Part shown: piece after piece, positions 11,584 to 22,532 of the stretch
Layout of the letters: each line of letters starts with the position of its first letter
Numbering within the stretch: the first letter of the stretch is position 1
DNA from: Diphasiastrum complanatum
Lineage: Eukaryota > Streptophyta > Lycopodiopsida > Lycopodiales > Lycopodiaceae
Length of the DNA: 64,000 nt
Assembly (NCBI GenBank): GCA_029204225.1
Contig: CM055105.1
Location: 14,349,221-14,413,220, forward strand
Direction: 5' to 3'
Made by a program: the position numbers and the translations under genes
Notes under the pieces: generated by a model
The model's input: only the letters and a program-made list of their open reading frames with translations
Databases searched by the model: none
What the model was told of the DNA's origin: nothing

Positions 11584-12124
11584 CTATCCGACCTCCCTCA
11601 ATGCAAGAAGAGGTGCTACAGAAGATGAAGAGGTGGTAGATGATCTCAGTATAGAAGCCAATGATTTGGTCTCTCGTACTTCTTGCTCGAGAGTAATTAC
11701 CTTTTGTACATGTTCCACCGTCTCATGAAGCCGCTGTTCAAGAACAGAAATCCGAGTAGTGCACTCAACAGTGTCATGTATTTGGCGCTCAAGTAGGGGA
11801 AGCTTACTCATGGATGCCTTCGTATCCTCAACAGCACGGGAGATATTAGGGATGATGTCCCTCTGCAAAGCACTGAGCGCAACACAAAGAGAAGCAATTT
11901 CAGTCTGTTGAGCATCAATCGTGGCAATCTTAGTAAGCAGATCCGCACGAAGTTCATTGAGTTGTGAAAAAAAAGTGGCAAATTGCATAGAAATGTACTC
12001 ATTCAACGAGGAGATGTTCTCGGGAGTGGTGTGCCGCGTGTAGGTGTGGCATGTCTCCCATAGCAGCTGAGGAGCACCTAATCAGCTTGCTTCTAATCTG
12101 TTCCAATCGCAGCTTCCGATCCAT
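11584..12124 (-). pseudogene. Small coiled-coil gene in the inserted core
   Basis: On the minus strand an ATG at 12122-12124 opens MDRKLRLEQIRSKLIRC. A one-base frame change leads into the long frame ending at 11584, which is rich in heptads (DAQQTEIASLCVALSALQRD, LEQRLHETVEHVQKVITLEQ) and ends PLLALREVG. The sister copy at 46978-47067 keeps exactly the two ends, MDGKLRLEQ and PLLALREVG, joined in frame after loss of about 450 bp of coiled coil. That supports coding use at some point. No known family was recognised. The frame labelled with an early start at 12006 begins with TTG, not ATG. Confidence 0.4.
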
Positions 12125-12141
12125 TTTTCCATTCAATGGCT

Positions 12142-12411
12142 TCAATGCCTAATGAAACTCCAAACAACCCACACTGTCCCCAGCTGCCATAAGTTTCCAA
12201 AGAACGCATTTGTAGGTTCATCTATTGGCACACCACCTGCAGCCTTCACTGGGAACCCAAATTGTTTCCAGTCTGCTACTAAACTAATGTTTTTGAATAG
12301 ACAAATTCGTTCTAACTTCCTGGCAACTAGGAAACTCATTACAAAGGTAGCAAGTTTAGTTTCGTTCGTGCAAAGCTTCCAAATGTACAACACATCATTT
12401 GTAATAGCCAT
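12142..12411 (-). pseudogene. Unassigned frame in the inserted core (possible captured exon)
   Basis: The minus-strand frame ends with GVPIDEPTNAFFGNLWQLG and VWSFIRH. The same peptide is preserved with a few changes in the sister core near 46865-46960, although the DNA upstream of it differs. Its Trp- and Phe-rich composition suggests a segment of a membrane or enzyme protein picked up from a host gene. I cannot name the family. Confidence 0.3.
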
Positions 12412-13365
12412 TTACATGCTTCTGTCTGCAGTAGGTTAATCCACATAATAGATAGTCCCAGCTGGCTAACATCCTTTAACGGCTGTCCAGAGATCACAGA
12501 AGGTTAAGAACAAGTTTGGAAGGAAGATACAAGGCTTGTTTCATAGGTTACCCTTCTTCTACATAAGACACAATTGCAGAATTTGACAACCATTTGGTGT
12601 TCTCTAGGAGTTGCAACTTAGCAACATATTTGTTTTTCACTCATCCATCTCACTGTAACCAGAGAAATGAACTTGAAAAGATGATAGCTTGCTTTCATTA
12701 TTCTTAACACAGGGCCACTTCCCACAGCCAAACTTCAAGCTATGCATAGAAGAAGATTTTTCCAGAACTCAGATTGCATGCATCCACTCTCCCAAATCTT
12801 TATCTGCTACAGTTTAGAGAATCGACAATTTACAATATCCATCCAATGTTTTCAGTTTTCAGTTTGCATGGAATACAAGAAGATTAGTCTAATAACCTTA
12901 AATCCTCACATGCAAACCATAAATTCAAGATTTTCAGCAACAGTTAGATTATTCATTCTAGATAAATCGACTCCTTGTTAATCTATCAACAAACATCCTG
13001 CTACTGAATCTGAGTCAAAACTGTCCAAAATATTATAGATTCATGCAAATTATTTATCCAAAAAAAGATTGATTTAACAAGAAAGTGGATGTACTCATGC
13101 AGATCATTTTATTTCAAACTTTCTCAAGGCTTCAAAAAAAATAAGAATGAATTTTACACTAATCCACAACATCTCTAATAAAATCAAACAAGGAGAAGAG
13201 CGTTGTACCACCAAGTTTGAAAAGCATGCATCACATGAATGAGTGAATCCAAACCCAATTTTCCTTGAAAAAAAAAAATAGCACTCATTAGAAAAAATTT
13301 GATCACAAAAGAGGCCTTTCAAAAAGACACTTTTAATTTTTTTTCTCAAAAGTTTCTTCCACATT

Positions 13366-13470
13366 GTCCAATCAAAACACTCAAATTTGAAATCTACGTA
13401 ACGTAGCTCCTTCATTTTGATTTTCCTTTCTTTTTAAAAGAACAATAATTTTGCATCTGGGGCAGCCCGT
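13366..13470 (+). promoter_or_regulatory. Conserved upstream block inside inserted core (copy A)
   Basis: CCAAT at 13368-13372, CTACGTAACGTAG at 13394-13406 and GGGGCAGCCC near 13459 repeat the order seen before the D-type genes. It sits in the core element rather than in front of a D-type gene, so the core may derive from the same locus family. Confidence 0.45.
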
Positions 13471-13489
13471 AAATAAGCCATTTTATATG

Positions 13490-14040
13490 TAGTATAGTAT
13501 GCAACTCAACAAAAAAAAAAAAAAAAAAACCATCGTAACTTTTAAACGACATCTCGGATTGAGACAATTATGGTGCCATTAGAAAGTCCTCAACAAGAGC
13601 TTTTCAATGACTTCCAACATGGACCAGTTCTGAGCTACGGTGAGGCAATAATGGACAGTCAAAGTTTTGGACGATCAACACTTGGTCAACCTGATATTGC
13701 TTTCAAGCACAGTTGACAAGTTTTACTCGACCAGCGCATTTTAACGATACCAACATGACCCAGTTCCGAACTACGGTGAAGACGTTATGGTCGGTCAAAG
13801 CTTTGGTCGGTCAACACTTGGTCAACCCAGTCAAACTTGTCAACTGCGCTTGAAAGCGATATCAGGTTGACCGACCAAATCTTTGGCTGGCCATAACTTC
13901 TTCACCGTAGGTCAAAACTGGGCCATGTTGGATGTTTGAAAAGCTCTCGTCAAGGGCTTTCTAATGGCACTATAATCGTCTCAATCCGAACTGTTGTTCA
14001 AAGTTATGATTTTTTTCAGCCACAGACTATACTATGCACA
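13490..14040. repeat. Large inverted repeat (arms about 150 bp)
   Basis: The left arm (about 13490-13680) contains TCGGATTGAGACAATTATGG and GGCACCATTAG-type sequence. The right arm (about 13868-14035) carries the reverse complement, including CGTCTCAATCCGA, and both have TAGTATAGTATGC or its complement at the outer edge. Between them, GGTCAACACTTGGTCAACC occurs twice. The structure could be the foldback end of a DNA transposon, and it lies at one breakpoint of the 3-kb inversion. Confidence 0.5.
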
Positions 14041-14266
14041 TAAGATTGTGTGGACAGGATTGCGAGCATAAAAACATTTTATTTTAGTATTTTACATTGC
14101 CAAAAAATTGTCATACTACGTGGCAATCCTTATAGGGCCCTTTTCTAGGCCAAACTTTCTCTAATGCCATCCGGGATGCGAATCCAAGTGCGTTCCAATT
14201 CCGATTTGATGTAGAATTTATCTCCATCCCATCTAAAACCGCATCTTAGCCGGGATCTGATACCAA

Positions 14267-14640
14267 TGTAAAGATCACTAGGGAATATCCCTAAGATGAG
14301 GATAGAAAAAAATACAACAAGAGAGACTATGGAGCAAAATCACCCAACCAATCCTAGATCCCTCTTGGATCTAGCCCTCAAGCCATGCCATGTGATAACA
14401 AGAGGAGAAGAGCTCAACTGATAACCTAGACCAAAGTCCTCGACATGATCATCTCTACCCCAATATATAGAAAGTGCATGAGCCCATGCAATCCCCATGC
14501 AGGTCAACTATAAATAGTTCATAGCTCTTTATGCATTTCTCCTATCTATATTTGTCACATGTACATGCACTACTTCATATGACTCAATTAGAGTGTCCGG
14601 GTCCTCTCAAGGTCATTAGTCACCAATAGGCCTCGACGTG
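14267..14640 (-). mobile_element. LTR of element X (partial), copy A
   Basis: The sequence TGTAAAGATCACTAGGG at 14267 directly follows a Met-tRNA primer-site complement, here mutated to ATCTGATACCA. It matches 44575-44790 and 49106-49368. The right end of the LTR is not defined, and the partner LTR was lost in this copy. Confidence 0.5.
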
Positions 14641-15504
14641 GAATAAAATCTAGATGTGACCAATAATCTTGAACACTGGAGGTCCGGTCTACCATATTAG
14701 GACTATTCTGTGTTTTTTGCTGAATATGGCCGTAACACTAAACATATACCATAAAGGGATGAGAGTTTCAATAAGCTTGAAGAGATACCATTGCCAAGTT
14801 TTTAGCATGTTGAGTGGGCTACTCATGACAATGTTGGTTTTGAATCCTTTAGATGCAACCATATTGAGAAACAAATGCTTAGTCTAACCTTCAGTTATTA
14901 GAGATTTAAGGAAATGAGTGGGACTTGGCTACCACTAGATCAAGACTTTCAAATGGATGGTCATTCAGATTGAAAATAAATAAACATCAAATACAATGAA
15001 AAATTTTTAACTGTGATTGAGATGGAAGAGCACTAGAGCCTCAATTATATCAGATCACCTATTTATTTCAGATTCATTATCAATGGAAGACTTGTAAGTA
15101 ATCTATAACTGTTGCATATGAGAATAAGTTGATTCAAAACGATGTTGTATGCAGTTATAGGTCCACTAATGATTTCTTCTTCTTATTGCAGCTACGAAAA
15201 ATACATGAGCTTATAACATGTTGTAAAGATCTACCAACAACAATCACTATTGTGGAGGAGTAATAGAAAACAAGACAATCATGTTTATTCAGTTTATAGA
15301 CACTTTACTTCAATAAGAGAAAGCCCTGGTTGGACATCAATACAGATGTTGTGTATAGAGTCTTTATTTTAATAAAAGAAAGCCCAAGCTTGTTATCTTT
15401 AAATTTCACTGTATTGACTCATTATTGCAATTAACTGGCGTCTATTTCTCTATCAATATATTTTAATAATTTCTATACCTTGTATAATAGTTCTATGCTT
15501 TGCT

Positions 15505-15870
15505 TTATGTAAGTGTTGTGTCTTTGTTCAGGATGACTACATCCTCATTAGCGTTAGACATATCACGAGATGGTGTCCTTGTTTGAGTTGTTGCCCTAGC
15601 CAATATGCTAAGGATGATCTCATGTCGAAACATGTACACTTCATCTGTTGTATAACCACGGTGGGCGAACTGCAATAAAATATATCATATATTAGATAAA
15701 TATTTATGATAAACAATTATTATTATTTTATGAGAAAGAAAAATAAATAACTCACCTTCGAAATATCAACATATTCTTGAATATTGTACCACTCAAAAAA
15801 TAGCTTTGTATTGTAGAGAGTACACCATGCACAATTAAATGAGTCATTTTGTTGGGGTGTCTACAGTATG
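15505..15870 (-). pseudogene. F-type gene remnant, copy A (3' exons)
   Basis: Read leftward, an exon LFFEWYNIQEYVDISK is followed by gtgagt, an intron of about 85 bp ending in ttgcag, and an exon FAHRGYTTDEVYMFRHEI that runs to ILNKDTTLT and a TAA at 15505-15507. Gene F has LFFEWYNLQMDVDIEK and FTLEPYTPDDVYRFRQEL at the same junction. The 3' splice site before the first exon has decayed (AAT instead of AG; intact in the 61.9-kb copy). Everything 5', including the histone-like part, is missing. Its stop faces the D-type stop at 15263, about 240 bp away. Confidence 0.6.
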
Positions 15871-16810
15871 TTCAACTAATTAATAATGGGATGTGGAAAC
15901 TAACACTAAACAAATAAGATAAAACGTGAAATCTTTTGAAACACGAAATGGCGGAGGACTCATTTTTTAAGCCCTTACATATTTTTGGTAATTTACGTAA
16001 ATTTTGAATTTAAAAATTTAAAAATTAATTAATAATTTATAAGATACTGCATTTTGGCAAACATTTCAAATTTGGACCAAGTGACTGGAATTTGGACCGA
16101 ACGACGTGTGTAAGAAAATATTTAAAGCCAAAAAACAATTGATGTGAATTAAACAATGTTTTGGAGATTTAGTTCAAGATAAGAAAATTAGACAAGGTTC
16201 TTTCAAATTGAATGTTTGAAAGTTGCTTTAAAGTTTCAAAAAGGTAAGAGTAGTCCCCCTGATAGGCTCGCTGTGTAATGTTCAGAAAGTTATGTAGACT
16301 TCCCTGAGTTGAGGCCCGATTACAAAAAATACAAATCTGCAACGTATTGCACAATTCGCAGAACGCACTACGTTGCACAGTGCGCTATACAATCCATTTG
16401 GTTAGTATGAAAGGGCGCTGACTAAACGTAGATAGGAGCCGATCTCTTGGAATTGGAAGGAGCAGGATCAGGTATTGAACACAAATTTGGAAGGCCGTCG
16501 CATTTTCTTTCCACACTCACTAGGGATTTGCACCATTCAAAAAATTTATAATTCGTCACAGTTCGACGCGTCAGAATTTGATGTCCAAGCAAAAAATCCC
16601 CAAATGGAAGTCCGGTGATCGGGAAATTGTGGCGGCAACCAATTTTTAAAGTGCATGTTGGAATCTGACATCTCGACGTGGATATGGCATGGCATTTAAA
16701 AAAAAAAAAAGTTACGTGTCATCCGACATGGACGTCTTCTGTAGTTGGTGTGGCCAAGGAAGGAATACATTTTGCGGATGGTACAGGGTTCGGATAGATT
16801 TTGAATTATC
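15871..16810. other. Non-coding stretch
   Basis: The first 230 bp match 61900-62143 and end the repeated locus. The rest shows no gene or recognisable repeat before the first family L LTR begins near 16810. Confidence 0.35.
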
Positions 16811-17321
16811 GCAACCCGGAATGCCAGCGGTATGCCGTCGGGACCATTCGATCCGTGACGCCCGCGGTATGCTGTCGGGACCAATTGGTCCAGGAACTGG
16901 TTGTCTCCATATCTGTCGTGGCTTGTGGTTCTGAGTGTTCCTTGCATGAACGTGAATGGGTTAAGCTCTTGGGAAACGGGATCTAACTTGTCGACTGAGA
17001 AGCTTTCAGTTGGTTAAATCTGATGTAAGTCAGACCACTTGCATGGAATGGATGTTACTTGTTTGTAATGAAGCTTCGAGTTGGTTAAGTTTGATGTGTG
17101 TCGGGCGGCTTGCTTGGAGGGAAGTCACGCACATCGGGTCCCCCGATCTGGCATGGCGCCAGGCTGGATCTCAATGTTGGTTTTCGGAACTTCAAGTTGG
17201 TTAAGTCTGATCGTTGTTGGCGAGTTGGCTGCTTGTATGCCAAGTGGGTTTGGATGGCAAGAGTTGAAGGCTGGGAAGATAAGTCGTGGTTCCCGGCTCC
17301 CTTTGGGATGCCTGCGCTACA
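16810..17321 (+). mobile_element. Family L LTR, 5'-truncated
   Basis: This is the 3' half of the L LTR, ending GCGCTACA at 17321, followed by TG and a Met-tRNA primer site TGGTATCAGAGCC at 17324-17336. It matches the complete LTR at 35300-36495. Short open frames here also occur in every other L copy and on both strands, and are not genes. Confidence 0.75.
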
Positions 17322-17323
17322 TG

Positions 17324-17336
17324 TGGTATCAGAGCC
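17324..17336 (+). other. Primer-binding site (Met-tRNA type)
   Basis: TGGTATCAGAGCC follows the LTR end by two bases. Identical sites follow the L LTRs at 28819, 30830, 33158 and 36498, and the inverted one lies at 20232-20244. Confidence 0.85.
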
Positions 17337-18826
17337 GACTGGCCGGTCAGCTATGCGGATCTCACTGAACTGGCCACTGTTTGGGGTTCATCAAGACAAC
17401 TGTTGTGCAAGGTGCTGGCCACAGTGTAAGCATGGGTGCATCCACGGTCAGGGTGGTCGGCAGAAGTGGGGACTTGATGAGTCAAGGTGCTGCTCTTGAG
17501 GTGTAAGCACTGTCAGTTCTCGCGGTTCGGGCTTGGCGCTGTCTGCACATAGGACAGATGAGGCAGTGTGCTGCCATTAGGTTGGTGTAAGCACGGTCTG
17601 TGCCTTGTGGGGTGCGGAGCGAAATATTCGAACTATACGGATTAACACTTGATACAGAGATGCTGCTCGAATTCGGGTGTAAAGCACGGGTGGTTAGCTG
17701 TCGGGGCGGGAAAGCTGTCGATCATTTAGTTATAAGGGCTATCGACCAAAAAGTGGTGGGGCGTGACTGAGGCAATGTGTTGCTTAATGGTGAAAGCACG
17801 GATAGTTGAAGGGGTGTTCTCTATGGGCTGATTCTGTGATCGATCTGTATGGGCGCGGCCAGGCAAAGGTCCTTTGGCAGGACTATCTCAAAGGGGGACC
17901 TTGTCTTTGTTACCTATTAGTAAACCTGCCTGAGTGTCTTACTTGTATGTATTCGTGGTGAGTCTTAGTACTCGTGCTTTGTCTGGTTCACATGATTGTT
18001 TGTGATACAAGGAGCTGATGGCTCGAGAATGAACTTTTCTTTTGAAGGCTGACACCATCAAACAAAGAGGACTACACAATCTGTGGGGCGGATTCGCAGT
18101 TCAAATACTCGCACGTGAACGATAACGAAACGACTCGGTGTTTGCAAAGGATGGATGACTAGCCTGTTTCTTGGGTTAGTTTCATTTGCGAAGACGCCCA
18201 CCAGACGCAAGCAGAAAATCAAAAGTTGGAAAGGGTAATTTTAGGGGAGATCTTCTATGGAGTAGTTGGTCTTCATTTGGGACGGCCACCTTCGAAATTG
18301 AAACTCACTGAGCATGGTTGATATCCAGTATCAGTTGGGTTTTCCCTCAAAGGGGAAAAGACTAGGATCCTCTTCAGAGATTGGCAACAAGTTGGATCAA
18401 GCCATAATCTTAGCAGATGGGAAGCAAAGTATTGGAAAGGCTTTTTGGCTGAATAACTCTACTCTAAGTCCGGCAGCTGATATTATAAGCAAGAGGGAAA
18501 CAATCACACACAACTCTCTCTTGGGTCAAATTTTGAATGAAAGTTGATCAAAATGGCGGAAAATTCAAGGTGACCTAGCCATACTCACACGAGGAGACTG
18601 GAGAACTTTGGACCTAATAAGTTGAGTTCCAAAGTCCAAAGTCAAAAGCAATAGGGGTGAACCTTTTACAAAAAGGCCTCTGTCACCAGTTAATAAGGTT
18701 AATAAGGTTCTTGGGTTTCACGTAAGCGATATAGAATCTATGCTTTTCCCAGACAAAGAGATATTTTTAAGTTATGTAATTTTTCAATACAAAGAGCTGA
18801 GCCGCCGACTTGTGGTGTGCGAGCTT
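17337..18826 (+). mobile_element. Family L internal region (partial)
   Basis: Non-coding internal sequence of the L element. The first 480 bp carry five copies of a pattern in which GTGCT(G) is followed 14-22 bases later by GTAAGCAC or AAGCAC. At about 18827 the sequence turns into an inverted copy of itself. Confidence 0.7.
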
Positions 18827-20247
18827 CAATATCCCTTAGCGTCCGTTCGAAATACCAAGTCTCTCATGCAAGACTCAACTTTCACAGTTCCTTCATTGAT
18901 CAGCTGCCTTACACGTAACACAAGTCAGCGTACTTATATGTTTCCTCATCATTCCTGGTCCAGAGAAAACTTATAACAAGCTTTCCTTTCCACAACAAAA
19001 ACTTGTCAACTTATTAGGTCCAAAGTTCGCCAGTCTCCTCATGTGAGTATGGCTAGGTCACCTTGAATTTGCCTCCGTTTTGATCAACTTTCATTCAAAA
19101 TTTTCCCCAAGAGAGAGGTATGTGTGATAGTTCCCCTCCACTTATAAAATCAGCTGATCGGACTTAGAGTAGACTTCTTCGGACAAAAAGCGTTTCCAAC
19201 ACTTTGCTTCCCATCTGCTAGGATTATGGCTCGATCCAACTTGTTGCCAATCTCTGAAGAGGATCTTAGTCTTCTCAACTGATACTGGATATCACCCATG
19301 CTTAGTGAGTTTCAGTTCTGAAGGTGGCCGTCCAAAAATGAAGACCAACTGCTCCATAGAAGATCTCCCCTGAAATTGCCCCTTCCAACTTTTGACTTCC
19401 AGCTTGCGTCTGGTGGGCATTGTCGCAAATGAAACTAACCCAAGAAATAGGCTAGCCATCCATCCTTTGCAAACATTGAGTCGTTTCGTTGCCGTTCACG
19501 TGCGAGTACTTGACCTGCAAATCCGCCCCACAGATTCTGTAGTCCTCTTTGTTTGATGGTATCAGCTCCTTGTATCACAAGCAATCATGCAAATCAGGCA
19601 AAGCACGAGTACTAAGACTCATCACGAATACATACAAGGAAGACACTCAGACATGTTTACTAACAAGTAACAAAGACAAGGTCCCCCTTTGAGATGGTCC
19701 TGCCGACAGACCTTTGCCTGGCCGGGCCCATACAAATCGATCACAAAATTAGCCCACATAGTACACCTCTCCAACTATCCGTGCTTTCACCATTAAGCAG
19801 CACATTGCCTCAGTCACGCCCCACGATAGCCCTTGTAGCTATACGATCGGCAGCTATCCTGCACCGGCAGCTAACCACCCGTGCTTTACACCAGAATTCG
19901 AACAACATCTCTGTATCAATTGTTAGCCCGTACAATTCGAATATGTCGCCCCGCACCCCACAATGCACAGACCGTGCTTACAACAACCTAATGGCAGCAC
20001 ACTACCTCATCTGTCCTACGTGCAGACAGCGCCAAGCCCGAACCGCGAGAACTGACCGTGGTTACACCTCAAGGGCAGCACCTTGACTCATCAAGTCCCC
20101 CGTTCTGCCGACCAGCCCGACCGTGGATGCACCCATGCTTACATTGTGGCCAGCACCTTGCACAACAGTTGTCTTGATGAACCCCAAACAGTGGCCAGTT
20201 CAGTGAGATCCGCATAGTTGACTGGCCAGTCGGCTCTGATACCACAT
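18827..20247 (-). mobile_element. Family L internal region, inverted
   Basis: Reverse complement of the L internal region, ending with the inverted primer site GGCTCTGATACCA at 20232-20244. With 17337-18620 it forms a long inverted repeat with a few hundred bases of asymmetric DNA at the centre. Confidence 0.75.
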
Positions 20248-21260
20248 GTAGCGCAGGCATCCCAAAGGGAGCCGGGAACCACGACTTATCTTCCCAGCTT
20301 TCAACTCTTGCCATCCAAACCCACTTGGCATACAAGCAGCCAACTCGCCAACAACGATCAGACTTAACCAACTTGAAGTTCCGAAAACCAACATTGAGAT
20401 CCAACCTGGCGCCATGCCAGATCGGGGGTCCCGATGTGGGTGACTTCCCTCGAAGCAAGCCACCTGACATACATCAAACTTAACCAGCTCGAAGCTTCGT
20501 TACAAACGAGTAACATCCATTCCAAGCAAGCGGTCTAACTTCAATGGTCAACAAATGCAAGCTAAGTTGTAGAAGAAATATGTGTCAGCTGTACAAATAA
20601 ACCACTAACATCAGACTTAACCCACTGAAAGCTTCGTCACGAGCGCTGGAAGCCAGCCTGGCGCCACGCCAGACTGGACAGCCATAAATAGGTTACTTCC
20701 ACCCAAGCAAGCCATCCAACTCAGCCAACATGTTAGAGCTCGTTCTCCAAGAGCCTAACCCATTCACGTTCATGCAAGGAACACTCAGAACCACAAGCCG
20801 CGACAGATATGGAGACAACCAGTTCTTGGACCAAATGGTCCCGACAGCATACCGCAGGCGCCACGGACCGAATGGTCCTGACGGCATACCGCTGGCGCTC
20901 CCGGGATATGACCCTCAACTATGTGCCAACTTAAAAATTTTGAAGCGGCCTTACAACTGGCGCTTTTACCGAACACTGAAACCCAGAAGGTAATCAGAGT
21001 CAGTTTGAGGAAAATCCCACTTTATTGATAAATCTGAGAAGGTTACATTTCAAGTGTGTGACCGACCCCTAGCATGCCAAGACAAGTGCCAGGACAACAT
21101 TTCAGCAAGGGAAGTTGAGACTTGGTTGGAGCTCGCCCTGAGTCGCAACCCGCACTCCCCTATAGTATTGGTGGGATTCGGCACCCCCCCTTCATAGCAA
21201 GCACTCTAACCAGACTGGTAAAGCACGTTTTTCTCTTTCTAGGTTTTTCTCTCTCTAGAA
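20247..21260 (-). mobile_element. Family L LTR, inverted
   Basis: Inverted L LTR (end TGTAGCGC at 20247). It lacks the outermost start and meets a second L LTR head to head around 21284. Confidence 0.75.
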
Positions 21261-21350
21261 AGTCATTTTCTCTCTAGAGAGAAAATGACTTTCTAGAGAG
21301 AGAAAATGGCTTTCTAAAGAGAGAAAATACTAGAGAGAGAAAACATGCTT
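21226..21350. repeat. Palindrome rich in CTCTAGAGAG at LTR head-to-head junction
   Basis: ATTTTCTCTCTAGAGAGAAAAT is the centre of a near-perfect palindrome built from the AGAGAGAAAA tract that lies inside each L LTR. It joins an inverted LTR on the left with a direct LTR on the right. Confidence 0.7.
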
Positions 21351-22264
21351 TACCAGCCTGGGTAGAGCACTTGGTATGAGGGGAGGTGGCGAATCCCACC
21401 AATACTATAGGGGAGTGTGAGTTGCGACTCAGGGCGAGCTCCAAGTCTCAGCCTCCCTTGCTGGAATGTTGTCCTGGCACTCGCCTTGGCATGCCAGCGC
21501 CCTGGAGACTAGGGTCGGTCACACACTTGAAATGTAACCTTCTCAGATTTATCAATAAAGTGGGATTTTCCTCACACTGACTCTGATTACCTTCTGGGTT
21601 TCAGTGTTCGGTAAAAGCGCCAGTTGTAAGGCCGCTTTCAAAATTTTTTATTTGGCACATAGCTGAGGGTCGTATCCCGAGATGCTAGCGGTATGCCGTC
21701 GGGACCATTCGGTCCATGGCGCCAGCGGTATGATGTCAGGACCATTTGGTCCAGGAACTGGTTGTTCCATATTTGTCGCGGCTTGTGGTTCTGAGTGTTC
21801 CTTGCATGGACGCGAATGGGTTAAGCTCTTGGGGAACGGGCTCTAACTTGTCGGCTGAGTTGGATGGCTTGCTTGGGTGAAAGTTACCTGTTTATGGCTG
21901 TCCAGTTTGGCGTGGAGCCAGGTTGGCTTCCAACGCTCGTGACGAAGCTTTCAGTTGGTTACGTCTGATGTAAGTCAGACCGCTTGCTTGGAATGGATTT
22001 ACTCATTTGTAACGAAGCTTTGAGTTGGTTAAGTTTGATGTATGTCAGGCGGCTTGCTTGGAGGGAAGTCACCCACATCGGGACCCTCGATCTGGCATGG
22101 CGCCAGATTGGATCTCAATGTTGGTTTCCGAACTTCCAGTTGGTTAAGTCAGATCGTTGTTGGCGAGTTGGCTGCTTGTATGTCAAGTGGGTTTGGACGG
22201 CAAGAGTTGAAGGCTGAGAAGCTAAATCGTGGTTCCCGGCTCTCTTTGGGATGCTTGCACTACA
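21310..22264 (+). mobile_element. Family L LTR (5'-truncated), ends just before gene F
   Basis: Direct L LTR whose end (GCACTACA, 22264) is not followed by the usual primer site. The DNA changes at once to the upstream region of gene F. Confidence 0.7.
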
Positions 22265-22532
22265 TTTTAGCTCCTAATATTGCTGTCAAGCACTGTCTTT
22301 CACCGTTCAAGCTTCCGCCCTCTGACAGTACGCTCGAGTCCGATACCATTGTAGTGCAATATCGCTTTCGAGCACGCATGTCTTTTTTTCAAATAATCTG
22401 TGTAGATCTTGCGTTCGAAACTGATATTTAGTTCTGATATCGATCTCAAGCACCCTTTCATTGCAAATTTTTTTGTTTTCATCCACTTTTGTTTTGTTCA
22501 AACTTTTTTTTGTTAATTTTCTTCTTCTGAGA
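22265..22532 (+). promoter_or_regulatory. Upstream region of gene F with repeated TCRAGCAC motifs
   Basis: Three spaced copies of ATAT(C/T)G.T.TC(A/G)AGCAC lie with their TCRAGCAC at 22286, 22368 and 22446, that is 82 and 78 bp apart. A second motif, CG(T/C)TC(A/G)A(G/A), occurs at 22304, 22331 and 22412. This looks like a degenerate 80-bp repeat in a promoter or leader. No clear TATA box was assigned. Confidence 0.35.

Larger units (their letters stand above)
10550..13650 (-). mobile_element. Inserted core element, inverted relative to 45590-48110
   Basis: This 3.1-kb block matches 45590-48110 in reverse orientation along its length, for example GTTATCACCCTTTTGACTA near 10560 against its complement near 48090. 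Flanking DNA on both sides matches the other copy in direct orientation. The block contains the conserved upstream motif (13366-13470), a short two-part minus-strand gene (12124-11584) and much non-coding DNA. Confidence 0.6.
10152..15263 (+). pseudogene. D-type gene, copy A, split by insertions
   Basis: The gene starts at ATG 10152 (MARRPRCTIDSVILHNE) and continues as TSWVLLHPSSKG, YWKARILEF-like and SISDVLVQQVYMHSEIKVQDVN to a 5' splice site (gtaagt, about 10452). These segments line up with gene D at 24838-26193. They are in different frames here, so several shifts have occurred. From about 10550 to 14530 foreign DNA intervenes. The gene resumes near 14850 (EKQMLSLTF, WLPLDQDF), runs to gtaagt near 15090, and ends with a last exon after ttgcag (RKIHELITCCKDL...IVEE, stop at 15261-15263). 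An F-type remnant converges from the right. It is not functional. Confidence 0.7.

Noticed and set aside
17324-17336. TGGTATCAGAGCC strings as possible tRNA gene fragments
   Set aside because: They lie two bases after LTR ends and are primer-binding sites. No surrounding cloverleaf is present.
17098-17499. Open frames of 130-141 codons in the L regions (also 20069-20470, 36255-36680, 30620-31012)
   Set aside because: They span LTR end, primer site and leader, occur in several overlapping frames and on both strands in every L copy, and show no protein motif.
22337-22352. Primer-site-like GATACCATTGTAGTGC just upstream of gene F
   Set aside because: It resembles an inverted LTR end with primer site, but no matching LTR pair was found and the Met-tRNA match is poor.
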